A stretch of DNA of 64,000 nt from Guyanagaster necrorhizus (GCF_019112545.1 NW_025064883.1:248001-312000); one strand, 5' to 3'; numbered from the stretch's first letter, positions 48,146 to 60,256 are shown. The notes: generated from the sequence alone by a model not told the origin. Numbers and translations: made by a program.

Positions 48146-51100
48146 ATGAACTACAGAGGTGGAGAGCGAGGTCGTGGTCGCGGAGGACCGCCTGGAGGAC
48201 GCGGGGGCGGGGGGCGTGGTGGCTATGCTGGGACTGGGGCTGGTCAGCGAGACCAGGGAGGAGGGTGAGTCACACCGCCAGTATACAGTCTTTTTCTTCT
48301 CATTGGCATATAGCGTATTTTCTCCTGGCCCGGCTAACATTGACCCTCGTTTGACGGACGGGTCCGATCAGGCTCTCGTCGATTCCTTCCGTTCTCTCAA
48401 AATAAACGCAAATGATTTACCACTCCGACCTGGCTTTGGGAAGGAAGGGAAGCAAGTCAAGTTGCGTGCCAATTTCTTCCCTGTCAAAGTTCCAAAGACC
48501 CTTTTGTACGAATATGACGTCGCAATCTCACCGACTGCTGGATCTGCAAACCGCCGGGTCAAACGGCGAATTTTCCAACTCGCAGAGCAATCGACAGACT
48601 GGTCTAGATATGGGCTACAAGGAACTGTTGCTCATGATCATGCGTCCAAACTCATTGCATCGAAGAAACTTCCCCAGCCGATAGAGATTCGAGTTCCCTT
48701 TTACGACGAGGACGAGACCCGTCCTGGCTCCAATGGCAAAGAGTACACTTTAGCAATAACATTCATACAGAATATTGATCCTTCTCACTTGATAAAGTGA
48801 GTCGATTAACAAAAATGACAATACCTTCCTGACCTGATGGGTTCAAAGCTATTTGGCCGGACAGCCACAATATCGTGGCTACGACATACTTCCCATCATC
48901 TCTGCCCTTAATATAGTCTTAGCTGCACATCCTAACCGAACATCGCAAGGTGGAGGTGTCCTCGTTGGTAGAAACAGGTTTTTCTTCGCAACAGCAGCTG
49001 CCCCCCCGGTACCTCTTGGCGGGGGTCTTCAAGCGTGGAGGGGATTCTATTCTTCTGTGCGTCCTAGCCACAATCAATTGATGGTCAATGTCAACGGTTA
49101 GTGTCTTCCGTCAGAAGGCGTTTCTATACTGATAGTCCCTTTCAGTTTGTACAACTGCATTCTATGGTAAGCCATAGTTCCACCCTGCATTGGTGCCACC
49201 AAATTTCATAATTTACTCATAAGTTCCGGGAAACCTTGCGGAAGCCATGGTGACATTCAACAACGCTAGCTTCGGCGCTAGATATACTGCATTTGTCAAA
49301 GGCGTCCGAGTGAAGACAACGCATCTTGGTTACAAGAAGACAGTCAAGAGTGTTTCAAATCTGTTACCCAAACAGCATACTTTTGACTGTGAAGAATTGG
49401 GCGGAAAGGTCAACGTCGAACAGTACTTTCTAAAGAGTGCGTGACTATGTGCCGGCCGCTTACCTTTGCTAAGGAGTCCGGTTTCTTTCTATCTTTCTTC
49501 AGAGTATCGTTACAAAATCCGATATCCACAGCTTCCACTCATAGATGTCGGCGGTCAAAAAGCAAATCTGCTTCCACCCGAAGTCTGTGAAATTTTGCCC
49601 AACCAACCTTTCAAAGGCAAGCTCAGCGATGAAAATACGGCGGCGATGATCAAGGCTGCTGCCAAGCCACCGAATATCAATGCGACGGCGATCATGAACG
49701 CGGGTCTGAATGAACTCGGATTCCGTCAGGGTGCAGCACCTTTAGGTGCATTTGGTATCAGCATTGGACCAGATATGACCGTTGTCCCGGGGCGGATCCT
49801 CCCGACCCCAGGTATCACTTACAGCATCGGACATCCAGACGTTGATGCCAATAAAGCCAGCTGGAACTTGAGGAATGTTAAATTCTTGAAGGGCGGAAAG
49901 CTTGCTCGTTGGCTCGTTCTACTCATCGCTGACGGGAACCACCGAGAAGAGTTCTCCGGGCCGGACGACCCGGAGCTCAAACAGACAGTCAATGGGTTCA
50001 CAAATATGTGCAAGAATAGTGGTATGTCTGTTGAGCCCCCGATGGCATGTTTATCCGCCGCTCTCCCCGTCAAGGAGCGTGCCGATCCCATAAGATCTCA
50101 AGCGATAGACAAGATAAGAGCTACGTTGCGCAGCCATCCCCAGAAGCCAAATTTCGTCCTGGTGATTCTCTCAAGCAGTGACAAGCATGTTTATGCTGGA
50201 CTAAAGCATCTCTGCGACGCTTATCTGGATGTTCCTACTGTGTGCGTGCACGCCGGGAAGATACGGAAGGATAGAGGTTAGCGTGTTTTCCTTTTTTTCG
50301 GCAACACAACTCAATGTTCCAATAGGTCAAATGCAATATTTTGCAAATGTCGCGTTGAAGGTTAACATCAAAACGGGTGGCGCAAAGTAGGGTATTGCAA
50401 TCATAAACTACTATTGGTTAGCTTATGACTTTTCACAGTCACGCCTTGGACAAGGAAGGTATGAAGTGGCTTCATGCTGCTCAAACAATGTTGGTCGGTA
50501 TCGATGTGACCCATCCTGGCCCTGGCAGCGTCAGAGGAACACCTTCCATTGCAGCGGTTGTCGCCAGTGTCGATTCCTACTTTGCGCAGTTTCCCGCTAG
50601 CATGCAGCTGCAAGAATCCAAGAAAGAGGTAGCCTTTTTCTTACAACTCGATCATTACCCTGGGCTTATGCTTGGTTCTAAGATGGTTACAAATCTTGCG
50701 GTGATGATGTTTGAACGGTTAACTCTGTTTCGCTCTAGGAACAGGAGACTTCCTGAGCGTGTATTGGTATATCGAGATGGGGTATCTGAGGCATGTCACT
50801 CGACTTTTAGACGCTCATCTTTTTTATCATGTGATTGACCTTTTCGTCAGGGTCAACTCATGACTGTCGTTGAAGAAGAGATGCCTGCGATTCGGGCCGC
50901 TTTCCGGAAGTTCGACACACCCCAACAGAAGTACTCTCCTAAGCTGTCTATCGTCGTTTGTGGGAAGCGACATCACACGCGCTTCTACCCTACAGATGCA
51001 GCTGGCGCCGACAGTAATGGTAATCCGAAACCGGGAACTGTTGTGGACCGTGGTGTGACTGCAGTGTACAACTTTGACTTTTTCTTGCAGGGTAGACAGT

Positions 51101-51478
51101 CAATTCTATTTGAAAGAGTGCTCGCTGACTTTTTTCGTCATAGCCCATGCTGGCCTTCACGGGACAACGAGGCCAACGCATTATTATGTTGTTTATGATG
51201 ATATTGGATTTAAAGCGGACGAGCTTCAGACGCTAACGAACCATATCAGTTATCTGTATTCCCGCGCTACGAAGGCAGTCAGTCTAGCGTCTCCGGCCTA
51301 TTATGCAGATATGGCTTGCGAGCGAGGAAGATGCTACATCCATAAATTACTCCAGGGCATCACCAACGTCAACCTAAATCATGTCGATGCGGAAAACCTT
51401 GTTATGGAAGAGGCACAGAGATTGTGGAATAATGGCGTTTCGGGACCTGTCATGAAGGACACCATGTATTATCTATAA
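48146..51478 (+). CDS. AGO: Argonaute
   Basis: About nine introns, roughly 900 residues. The N-terminus is an RGG-rich arm (GGERGRGRGGPPGGRGGGG). The N domain follows (LRANFFPVKVPKTLLYEYDV), then a DUF1785-like block (GGGLQAWRGFYSSVRPSHN), PAZ (about 49240-49550), MID (about 49850-50290, with VCVHAGKIRKDRGQ), and PIWI. The PIWI tetrad is complete: Asp in VGIDVTHPGPGS, Asp in VLVYRDGVSEGQ with the nearby Glu, and His in TRPTHYYVVYDD. The protein should therefore be able to cleave targets. Argonautes use small RNAs to silence transcripts or transposons; this is a QDE-2-type fungal member by overall order. The final codons (GPVMKDTMYYL) lie in the duplicated segment that recurs at 57571. Confidence 0.93.
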
Positions 51479-51893
51479 TGTATCTCATTATGTACCACTG
51501 TCTATCTACTTATGTCGATATTTACACAAGGTAGATTTTCGTGTATTGTGCTTATTTTGTATTCGGATACGTACGTGTTGCAGAATATCGCTTGCCTGCT
51601 TACATCAACGATGCATCATGCATGTCGGAAATATGATAAGATTCATTGGACAAGACCTAGCCCCACCGTGACAGCTCCATTTCTTTACAACCAGACACCG
51701 CCTATACTGCCAATTGGCCAAGATGGAAGCAGCTATTAAGTGAAACCATTATCTATGCCTCTCGAAGACGTGCGCTTACGTGGGGCTACATCGCCAACTT
51801 CTATGGATGAATTTGTGAATAACCACGCCGTACCCTTTGTTGTTCATAAATCCCTAGCACCATCGCAGGCTGGAAGCGGGGACTCCCACGTTC
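51443..51893. repeat. Direct repeat copy A (Argonaute 3' end plus TFC3 breakpoint)
   Basis: This 451-bp segment matches 57571-57981 in the same orientation at roughly 90% by eye, apart from small deletions in the second copy (about 30 bp near 57668 and about 10 bp near 57700). It starts inside the last Argonaute codons (ggacctgtcatgaaggac) and ends at gactcccacgttc, where the two copies diverge abruptly. Both copies carry the same in-frame TAA within the TFC3-like reading. Confidence 0.9.
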
Positions 51894-53942
51894 TCTACCG
51901 CACACATCCGAGAATCGCCTGGCAATGAGGCATATCTTACTCGTCTCGAAGACCGGTGGTATGATCTCTGGATGAAGCATCGAGGCACAACCATCCTGCC
52001 GGATGACGATCTCAATAGTGTGACAAACTTCAACCTGATTCATCACCTCGAGTTCCTGCGGAGTCATATTGACAAGAATGCTCTGTGAGCACATCATTTG
52101 CTACCATTGAGACCAGTCACTAATGTTAGTGATAGGCGAGTCGGTTATGCCCAACCGCAAGGAAATTCAAATGCAGAGTTGATCATACCCGATACCGTGG
52201 ATGATCTTTTATACAGCTTCGAAGTCATTGAAGCCGCAACAACTGGCCCAGTGTGGGACTTCATGTGGAATGGTGTTGTTGAGGAGGGTCGGGAAAAGCG
52301 CTTAACCTCATTGGCGTTCCTTGATTCACTTAGCGATTTGAGTGAAACGCCAGTCGAAGACGTGCTTGCGATAGCAGAATCTGCACTGAAGGTAAGAATA
52401 TAGTCGTGACTGCTTTGATCGTTGTTAAATGTATTCAAGATGGCACTTGGTACTCCTCTTGAAAACTACAATGCGGAAGGGGCGTCGACTCTTCTGCGAA
52501 GTGCTGCAGAAGAACATATAGTCACATCTGCCACGAAAGGTCTTGTCAGTCGTGGCATCCTGTCTAAGCTCGTCCGAGATCATCATAGACAAAAACCCGG
52601 AAGACAGCTGAAGATTTCTGACGCGTAAGCTATTATTTCATTCTGAATGATTGTTTCCGTGCTAACCTGATACAGGAATCTAGCAGCTTTGGGGGGATCT
52701 ATCAGTAGTGATCTATTCCAGGATGCTGCAGGGCTCGAAGAAGATCTCACGGCTGGAGAAAGTGATACATGGAGAGAGTGGCCTTTAACTGCGACAGACG
52801 GAGACTCGGCAGCTCTAATCCAGCATGTGTCCGACAATAAGGTGGGACATCATACTCAATTCTTTGCTCAGCAGTTACATGTTGTGATGATTAGGTCGAT
52901 TTCAAAGTAGATACGACTAATGCTCAAGCCGCACGACCAATGCTTGACTGGAATAGTAAGAAAGCGGGTAAGATAAGGTTTCTTCAAGACAATCGAACGG
53001 CTCGTCGTTAAAGGTTGACTTCCTAGATGATGATCAAATCGAAACATCACTTCATGTTCAATTCCGCGATATGTCGTTGCAGTCGTCAAGCTCACAGGCG
53101 ACGCCGGTCATCCAGTCCATGGACATTGATTGTTTGGTCAGTAACGAGCTGCACACCTCCAATGCAGTTCACGGACAAGCAGTGGATGGATCAGCTGCGT
53201 GCTGTCGAAGAGTGACCGATAATGGCGTAGTTGATTGCACTGGGTGTTTGGATGAGCAGTGGGCTAGTGTCGGCCCGACCTTCAGTGCAAAGGAAATGGC
53301 CATAGCACATTCGGTCCTTAGTATCGTCGGTCAAGCTGGGAGTCAAGGGTCTTCAAAGATTGCTCTAGCAGTAAGTGTCTGTCGCCATTACGGATACACA
53401 TCACTGACATCGATTCCGGTATTTCAGGAACGTACCAATACTAGTATGAATGCATTGTTACCGGTTATCCAGCGACTAGTAGAACGTCCATTACCGTTGC
53501 TGTACTGGGTCGGCTACTCTTGTGCATACTTGGTATCTGCAGCGCACATCAAGACGTGGACAGTGACGTTACCATCTGCGATCCTTTTGAACATTTTCCC
53601 GCGACGATGGATCGACGTTTCTGGCACCAAGCTTGTGGAGGTTTGGGAAGCAGCTCTGAGAGCCGCTATAGGAGTTATAGTCTTCCGACCAGGAATTTCC
53701 CAGGTAGGCGGTGATGATATTGAAGGGAACATTTCTAACTTTGGCCTGTCTAGGCTGAACTTCGCTGGCGACTTCGAGGGGTATATGATAGACAAGAAGT
53801 CTATGACGTCCTTCAGTATCTCCTAGAAACTGAGATTATCAAGACCTCGATTGGTAGTCAAATGGTTCCTGTGCTGGACGAGAGGGAGGAGAAGGAAGTT
53901 TTCTACTTCATAAATCAGTTGAAGAAGTGGTATCGTCTCTAA
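51630..53942 (+). pseudogene. TFC3: 5'-truncated TFC3 (TFIIIC B-block subunit), C-terminal part only
   Basis: From about 51908 to 53942 six exons join in frame into a C-terminal segment typical of TFIIIC B-block-binding subunits: LTRLEDRWYDLWMKHRG, NLIHHLEFLRSHIDKNAL, the winged-helix-like AIAHSVLSIVGQAGSQG, and the terminal RWRLRGVYDRQEVYDVL...LLETEIIK ending KKWYRL. TFC3 recognises the B box of tRNA genes; full-length proteins are well over 1000 residues, and the N-terminal two thirds is absent. Upstream, a TFC3-like reading (MPLEDVRLRGATSPTSMDEF) is broken by an in-frame TAA at 51737-51739 and a frameshift near 51885-51900. The segment has no proper start and directly follows the Argonaute gene. 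The intact 3' exons suggest recent origin or selection on a shortened product; I favour a remnant. Confidence 0.65.
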
Positions 53943-54099
53943 TTGCATCCCACGACAATTTTTATGTTGTGAGTGCCGCGGCTCCTTCAAACATGCGAGA
54001 GGCATCTGACATTTGAATAATAAACAAGAAGGACCTTTATTTGAAAACCCCAACTGTATACTAGAACGCTCATCCACAGGTTTAGGCGTACTGCTTGTG

Positions 54100-56230
54100 T
54101 CGCCACTCGAATCAGCGGGCCGATGAAAGATAGCACAAATGGTTTGATCGCAGTGTCTTCCGTAAACATCCTCGTAATGGTCTGCCATGGTAGAGATAAG
54201 CTGTCTGATATAGCGAAGTATCCAGTTTAGTCTCTTCGCAGGAGATGGAGAAGAACTTGTATGCGCCCTTTCGCCGTCTGGGGGTATCGTGCTTCGACCT
54301 GAAGTAACAACGTTAGAACTAACACATACCGATGATACACCGACCATCCCAAGAGCACCATCATGAGTGTTCAACCCTTCATTGTCATTGATTGACCTGA
54401 ACAATGCACGAGTCGCCTCATCCGCTGAAGATAAAAGCTCTTCATCACCGGGAACACAGTCGCCGCTCGTACCTGTAATTAAATGTTAGATTGTCGTACA
54501 ATGAGAAATGGAGACTGCTGACATTCATGACCTCCTTAAGCGCCTGCAATGCGGTGCCACGCTTTAGCCGCCGCGGATCGAATGTTAGCCTGGTCGTCGA
54601 CCAAGGACACGCGAACCATGGATACGATGTCATCTTCGTGGTCTTCTCGTTGAGCGTCGATGGAATTTTCCCTGGACAACGAATAAAATCAGTCTACCTC
54701 TCGGATCGAGGGTGACTCACATGATTTCACTCAAGCAGACGCCTTCCCTTCCCTTGACTTTGAGAATAGCCATGATTTCGCGCGAACGATCTTTTCACCG
54801 AACTTGCGGCAGACAAAGAGACCCACATACCTCTTGTTGCTCAAACCCATCACTAGATATAAGAACAATTGTTTGACTGATCAGTTCGGGAAGTATCTCT
54901 CGGACTACATAAGAGCAATGAGTATACCTCTAAATCATCTACATCAGACAGACCGCTCAGTATCGGAGTAATGATCTTCGGTAGATGAGGCTGGAAGCGC
55001 ATTCCGAAAGTGGCTGGTCGGTACACCAATAACGACATGAAGCCTTCTCGAATGGTAGCTCTAGGAGGTTGCGCGTTCGCGATGATATCCGGAAGTAATC
55101 CTTCGAGACGCTCCATTCCGAGACCGGACAAAACTTCACTCAGTCCTTGAGCGGCGCCTTGTCGGCCCACACCAGATGTATCCATTTTCAGAGTCCGCAG
55201 AAGTCCAGGTACGAGGTCGGGCAAGTGGCTCTCACCCAGCTGTTCTACTAACGTTCCCAACGTTTTGGCAGCTGTAGCTCTCGCTTCCGGTACGGGTCTA
55301 CAAGTACAATATGCACCATCAGTAGTAATTCGGACAGATATGGGATGAAGTCTCGCGAGTCTGTCAACGACGCCAGGTTATCTACGATCTGTGCCGCTTT
55401 CTTCTTGGTAGACGCACCATGCTCGCGTAGACCTCGTTTGAGAATAGGAACCACCTGGTTATTGTCAGGAAGGTTTTAGAGGATATACGTCGACATGACG
55501 TACCATTGCCGACGAAAGTTCAAAAAGCCACCCCAATGAACTGGACAGCATTTCGAAGGCGAACATCGTACCCTGGCGAGGCTCATATCTCTTCTTGTCC
55601 TCTGTAGCTGCCCGCAAATGATTGATCACATTGAACTCCTTCACTGCTGCTGCAATCCCTGTACCCTTGATGACACCTGTCGAACCATATGCTGCACCAC
55701 GACGGGCTGCGTATTTCGAAGCATTCACCAAATCCTCGGTGAGACTGTCAACCAAAAACGGTGACGAGAGGTGAAAGGCAATCCGAAACAGCTATCTGCA
55801 CTTGTTCGGCCGGAGTTTTGAGTGCCTCGATAAGTCTGTCAACAATTTTAGGGATGCGTGGATCAGCGCGATCAAGATGGCGTGCGACACGACCGAAAAG
55901 GAGGACAACCGCTTCCGTGGATGGACTAGGACTGCCTAAGTAGCCTTCAAACATGGCAATAAGACTCGATATACACGAGGCGCCATGGAGATATGATCGT
56001 TGTCCCAGCAGAGAGCATCCCTCAACGAACGACCTTTTCGCGGTAGTATTCCTGTAATGCAGTGACAGTATAGAGTGGGACATAGAGCACACAGCATTAT
56101 GGACTGGAAAAGGCCCCATGGATGATGCAGTCAGGGCCTCCCTAAGCAAAGTACCGAAGCAGTTTGGAATCATCCGACGTCAAGTTAATGTCTTGTCAGG
56201 GCTAGTTGCGGCAGCTGTTGAAGGTACCCA
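54100..56230 (-). pseudogene. GCN1: GCN1 remnant, 5'-truncated with internal deletions and frameshifts
   Basis: Minus-strand HEAT-repeat pieces match the C-terminal third of GCN1, the ribosome-bound activator of the eIF2-alpha kinase GCN2. Readable blocks include HLDRADPRIPKIVDRLIEAL (as HLDRADPRIPKIV and DRLIEAL), STKKKAAQIVDNLASLTDS, LVEQLGESHLPDLVPGLL, REGFMSLLVYRPATFG and EDTAIKPFVLSFIGPLIRVA. Defects: a one-base loss near 55291-55296 breaks the frame after VLVDP; about 100 residues are missing between LSDVDDLE and VVREILPEL (about 54900-54930); another deletion follows RSAAAKAW (about 54560); and a two-base loss breaks EGLNT (about 54373). The N-terminal about 2000 residues are absent. 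It lies tail to tail with the TFC3 remnant. Confidence 0.8.
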
Positions 56231-56360
56231 AAATGTCGCTGAAGGGCCGATGCATCGCCGATCGGAAACAGCAGTGTGGTCACGTGTTTGGCATGCTCCG
56301 AGTTGATCCTCGTTAGGAGTGTGGCTTACAATTTCGATCCATTCATATATTTCAAGCGCC

Positions 56361-57538
56361 ATGCTCTCGAAAAGCTGGAGAACGTTGAAATATCTCTTCT
56401 ACTTTGTCATGACACACTACCATCCGCACGATTTTGCTACTATCCCTTCTCACAACAGTTATATCTTTGATCCCAATTTTACCTCTCGTCAAGACAGAAA
56501 ACTGTGGACCGCTCGGTCGTATCTCAACTTCGTGGCTCTGCACTGTCCAGATGGAGCGGGAGAGGCGGTCGTTAAGAAGATAGAGTTCATGAAGTCCACA
56601 TGGGCCCTGAACCATAAGTATCTCCTCTTCTACGTTAAGGACTGCCATAATATTCCTGGCAGGGACACTGTTATCTGGGTAGAGCACTTCATCGACGACA
56701 ATCCCAATCAGCCTTCACCAGAGTCTCCGAAGTCCGATGCCTCGATGATACCCTCACTTGAACCTCCCCTGAAGGAGAGCCATCTCCTTTCCTCTAAATC
56801 TGTCGCTCATGCCAGCTCTTGAATTTCCCCCTCTTTGCCCTGTGGTCTGGCTCTCGACATCTTTTCTGTTTACACCATGCCAGTCACCCCCGCCTGGGAT
56901 GCCAATGTCCTCTCCACTCTAACATTCCATCCTGATTCCACCTTCCTGGCTGATGAGGTTGCGGTGATTGCCACAGTCACTAGCGAAGCTGCCAACGAAT
57001 ACTCGCCTCTCACTTACCAGTGCTACTGGTTTGCAAAAACAATCTTCAACATCATCGTTGAGATGCAGGTGGGGAAATATACAAAGAGACCAGAGAAGGA
57101 CAACAAACATATGGGAAAGCATGGGAGCATAAGGATAGTCGGTGGCGATGCCTCGAATATCTTTATGTCTGGAGCTATGGCCTGTAAATCGTTGATCCAG
57201 CCATACCATGCACGATGGGAAAAGTGGTTGAATGAAGTCAAAGCCATGAAAGAGGTGTGCTTTTTGTGATTCATCATGATCTCTTGCATATACTGATTCT
57301 TAGATTGTAGAAGAAGGAAGAGCCATTGATAATTGCTGAACAGGCAAAGCGCGATGCTCAGCGAGGGGCCGAGGAGGAGAGAAAGACAAGGTTAGACGCT
57401 CAGCAAGAACTTGCGAGCCTGCAGAAGGAATTCGACGACTACAAGCAGAATCTACATATCAGTGGTTTGTCCTCTTCACAGTCAAATGCACTTTGAAATC
57501 ACTAATTCGCTGCAGCTTTTTTATCTTCTATTCAGTAA
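56361..57538 (+). CDS. Unrecognised protein with C-terminal coiled coil, interrupted by an in-frame TGA
   Basis: One frame runs from 56361 through a TGA at 56820-56822 to about 57255. An intron then joins a last part with a clear coiled coil (EQAKRDAQRGAEEERKTRL, DAQQELASLQKEFDDYKQN), ending at a stop about 57538. Legible blocks are YIFDPNFTSRQDRKLWT, FVALHCPDGAGEAVVKKIE, NHKYLLFYVKDCHNIPGRD and, after the stop, PAWDANVLSTLTFHPDSTF and QCYWFAKTIFNIIVEMQ. The reading has normal coding character on both sides of the TGA, so this is either a lightly damaged gene or two short products. It looks like a lineage-specific multicopy family; I know no function. It sits between the GCN1 remnant and repeat copy B. 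Confidence 0.5.
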
Positions 57539-57570
57539 TCACCTTGATCTCTTATTTCTGCTGATACCAC

Positions 57571-57981
57571 GGACCTGTCATGAAGGACACTGTATTATCT
57601 ATAACGTATCTCATCATGTACCACTGTCTATCTACTTATGTTGATATTTACACAAGGTAGATTTTCATACATGTTGCAGAATATTGCTTGCCTGCTTACA
57701 TCAACATCCATGTCGGAAATATGATAAGATTCATTGCATAAGACATAGCCCCACTGTGACAGCTCCATTTCTTTACAACCAGACACCGCCTATACTGCCA
57801 ATTGGCCAAGATGGAAGCAGCTATTAAGTGAAACCATTCTCTATGCCTCTCGAAGACGTGTGCTTACGTGAGGCTACATCGCCAACTTCTATGGATGAAT
57901 TTGTGAATAACCATGCTGTACCTTTTGTTGTTCATGAATCCCTAGCACCATCGCAGGCTGGAAGCGGGGACTCCCATGTTC
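57571..57981. repeat. Direct repeat copy B (Argonaute 3' end plus TFC3 breakpoint)
   Basis: Second, shorter copy (411 bp) of 51443-51893, same orientation. It opens with the final Argonaute codons, with three bases lost after aaggacac so that the reading is broken. It carries the same TAA (57825-57827) and ends at gactcccatgttc before unrelated sequence. Its left flank is the unrecognised coiled-coil gene, so it is not attached to an Argonaute gene. Confidence 0.9.
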
Positions 57982-58429
57982 AGTTTGGTCAGGTGTATGT
58001 AGTAAGTACATTGTGACGGCGGAAGAGCACCTGTGATAGTCTATCATACGCGGAGGAAGTTGAGGGGGGGCGTAGGGTGGGGGAAACGTTCCGAGGAAAT
58101 AACGAGGAGGACCAGGAACTTCCTTGTAAGATGATGTGCGAAGTGAAGGGCCAAGCGGCAGTGGTGGCAGCGAAGCTGCCCCGAGCACAGGTTTCGCCAT
58201 AGTTATTTTGTTTCCGCTGTTTTTTACCGGGATTGTCAAGATGTGGGTATGACCAACTTGGCCTTAACCGTTTGTTTCAATGTCGTGTATCAATCACGTT
58301 TGTTTATTTTTCTCTAATGTCGCGCCGATTTAACAAATAGATTCTCTGGTTCGGAGAAGTATTACGACATGAACTATGCAGTTCTACACCCTGACGATAA
58401 TGATACCTTTGGATATCAAATGTAAAAGG
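57982..58429. other. Spacer downstream of repeat copy B
   Basis: This 448-bp stretch lies before the 3' end of LAS1. A minus-strand frame over about 58000-58197 reads a short Pro-rich peptide (PPLPLGPSLRTSS, PPPYAPPQLPPRMIDYH) that continues into the repeat, where it is only a shadow. A short run of eight G lies at about 58062. No recognisable gene. Confidence 0.4.
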
Positions 58430-60097
58430 TCAAAGCAAAGCTTCTTGGTGCACTCCAATCGGACACGGTTTCCAGCCGTAGCGTTCATCCAATAACCGCC
58501 ATCCTAGAGCGGCGGAATCAAGATTGTTGACTGACTCCGAATCAGACGTCAGTGCAGGGTTTCGTGTATCTTCGCGAATGGCGCCAAGGAGGGTCTCTAG
58601 TCGGTGGGTCATAACAAGTATATCGTCATCCTTCCAAAGCTACATTCTGATTTAGCAAGTACACTCGTGCTTCAAGTAAACTAGGGACTCACAGACGAAG
58701 ATGAAGTGTTATCGGAGTGGAGCCATTTGACTGCGGCCTCCAAATCTTCGTTATCACAGAGAACTTGCAAAAGTTCAGAAGGTCTTGATTTTGGTCAGTA
58801 CATGATCACGCTTAGATACTGGAAGAAAACTTTACGCATTCTTTCTGGCGAAAGATAGTCCAGGTCCGAGCACTGTAATCAATGACACGGCCGCTTCTTT
58901 CCTTATACTCACCTCCATGTCAGAATCATCGCTGTCCCAGGTATCAATTGCCCACTTTGCCCAACGAGCAAGGCACGCGTCAAATGAAGAGTTTGTCGAG
59001 CCAGCGGAAGCGCTATCCGATTCGGACAAGAGACAGGACAAAATCCGATGGACAAGGACACTTGCAAAATTGGGATGCGTCGTCTGCAAATGCAATAGAA
59101 GAGGTTTCCACAACTGGACTGAAAATTCAGGTGGAAGAAACGAGTCTGAAGGAAATGTGCGCTTCCTACCCAACATGTCAGTTTGAGCATAATTTGTGCC
59201 AAAAAACACCAACTTTTTTGATAGTGGAACCAGGATGCCCTTTGCCAACAGCTCATCGGATAGCCTCTCCAGCACATATCGCTCTTTAGCATCTTGGTCA
59301 ACAGCCGTCACATTCTCCCACCCTAAATCACCAGTGGAAACATTTAGTGCTACCTTGGCTTCGGCGATCCATCTCTCAACATCTTTAATGGCATTTGCGA
59401 TAGCAAGTTTGTGGCGACTCCTCAATGATTCGTCACGTATGGTCTCTTTGAGTAAAGCTTTATACTCCTTCAAAGTCGGGACTATGGAGCGTAGGGTGGT
59501 CTGCGGTACGGGTGCAATATAGGGATTTATTGTGGGTAACCAATAGTTTTGCAAGAGCCATGTCATGGACTAATTAAAACGTTTAATGGGTCAGATAAGA
59601 GAAGGAGGTGTAATGTGTACCTGTCGAGCGCCCTCTCTCAGTAATTCAAGAGAAGGTAGATCTTCATGTGTAGAAGCATGCCGAAGTTCAACAAGCCATA
59701 ATGGCAGACCTAGTTGATGGGATATTGACGCTATAGATCTCGCGTAGACTCCGAGTTGTAAAGGATCCACCAAACCATTGACGAGGCGAATGATTGCTGC
59801 CGCATAATTTTGCCGCAGAGACAACGAGAAAGCCGCTTTACTTGGCACAGAATCATCCAAGACAACAACCAAGAATGCAAGAGTAGATTCCATCGCATGA
59901 GGCAAAGCAGTGACCGCTTTCCATGCTGTCAGCTGAAGTCAAGATTTCAAACTAAGTAAATCTTCGCAGGCTGACGAATATACCTTGTTGACAGCAAGTA
60001 TTTTCGGGCCCAGATCGTTCTCATCTTCGTATATCCAAGTGCAAATCTGGTCCAGTTCTGCGATCGAAGTCCAAGGGACGCGACGGGGTAGTTGCAT
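58430..60097 (-). CDS. LAS1: LAS1, pre-rRNA ITS2 endonuclease
   Basis: Minus-strand gene with about five introns, roughly 470 residues. Exon 1 (start 60097) codes MQLPRRVPWTSIAELDQICT, the usual LAS1 opening. The HEPN domain follows with RLVNGLVDPLQLGVYARSI and GLPLWLVELRHASTHEDLP, which contains the catalytic RHxxTH motif (RHASTH), then SLELLREGARQ. The middle is helical, and the C-terminus (GWRLLDERYGWKPCPIGV) is the conserved short motif for binding the Grc3 kinase. With Grc3, Las1 cuts ITS2 during 60S ribosome formation in the nucleolus. The catalytic residues are intact and the length fits, so the gene is normal despite lying next to the rearranged block. Confidence 0.92.
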
Positions 60098-60256
60098 GTT
60101 GGTGATTGAAGAGGAAAAAAAAAATCTTATCTTATCTGAGGGAGCACCCGCACGTGGTTCTAGATCATGATCTGATCATCAAATGTTGGACTTGGCGGGT
60201 CGTTGGCAATCAGCCGGCACTGCAGTTGAGAAAAGGCTCCTTCCTTGGAAGTAATA

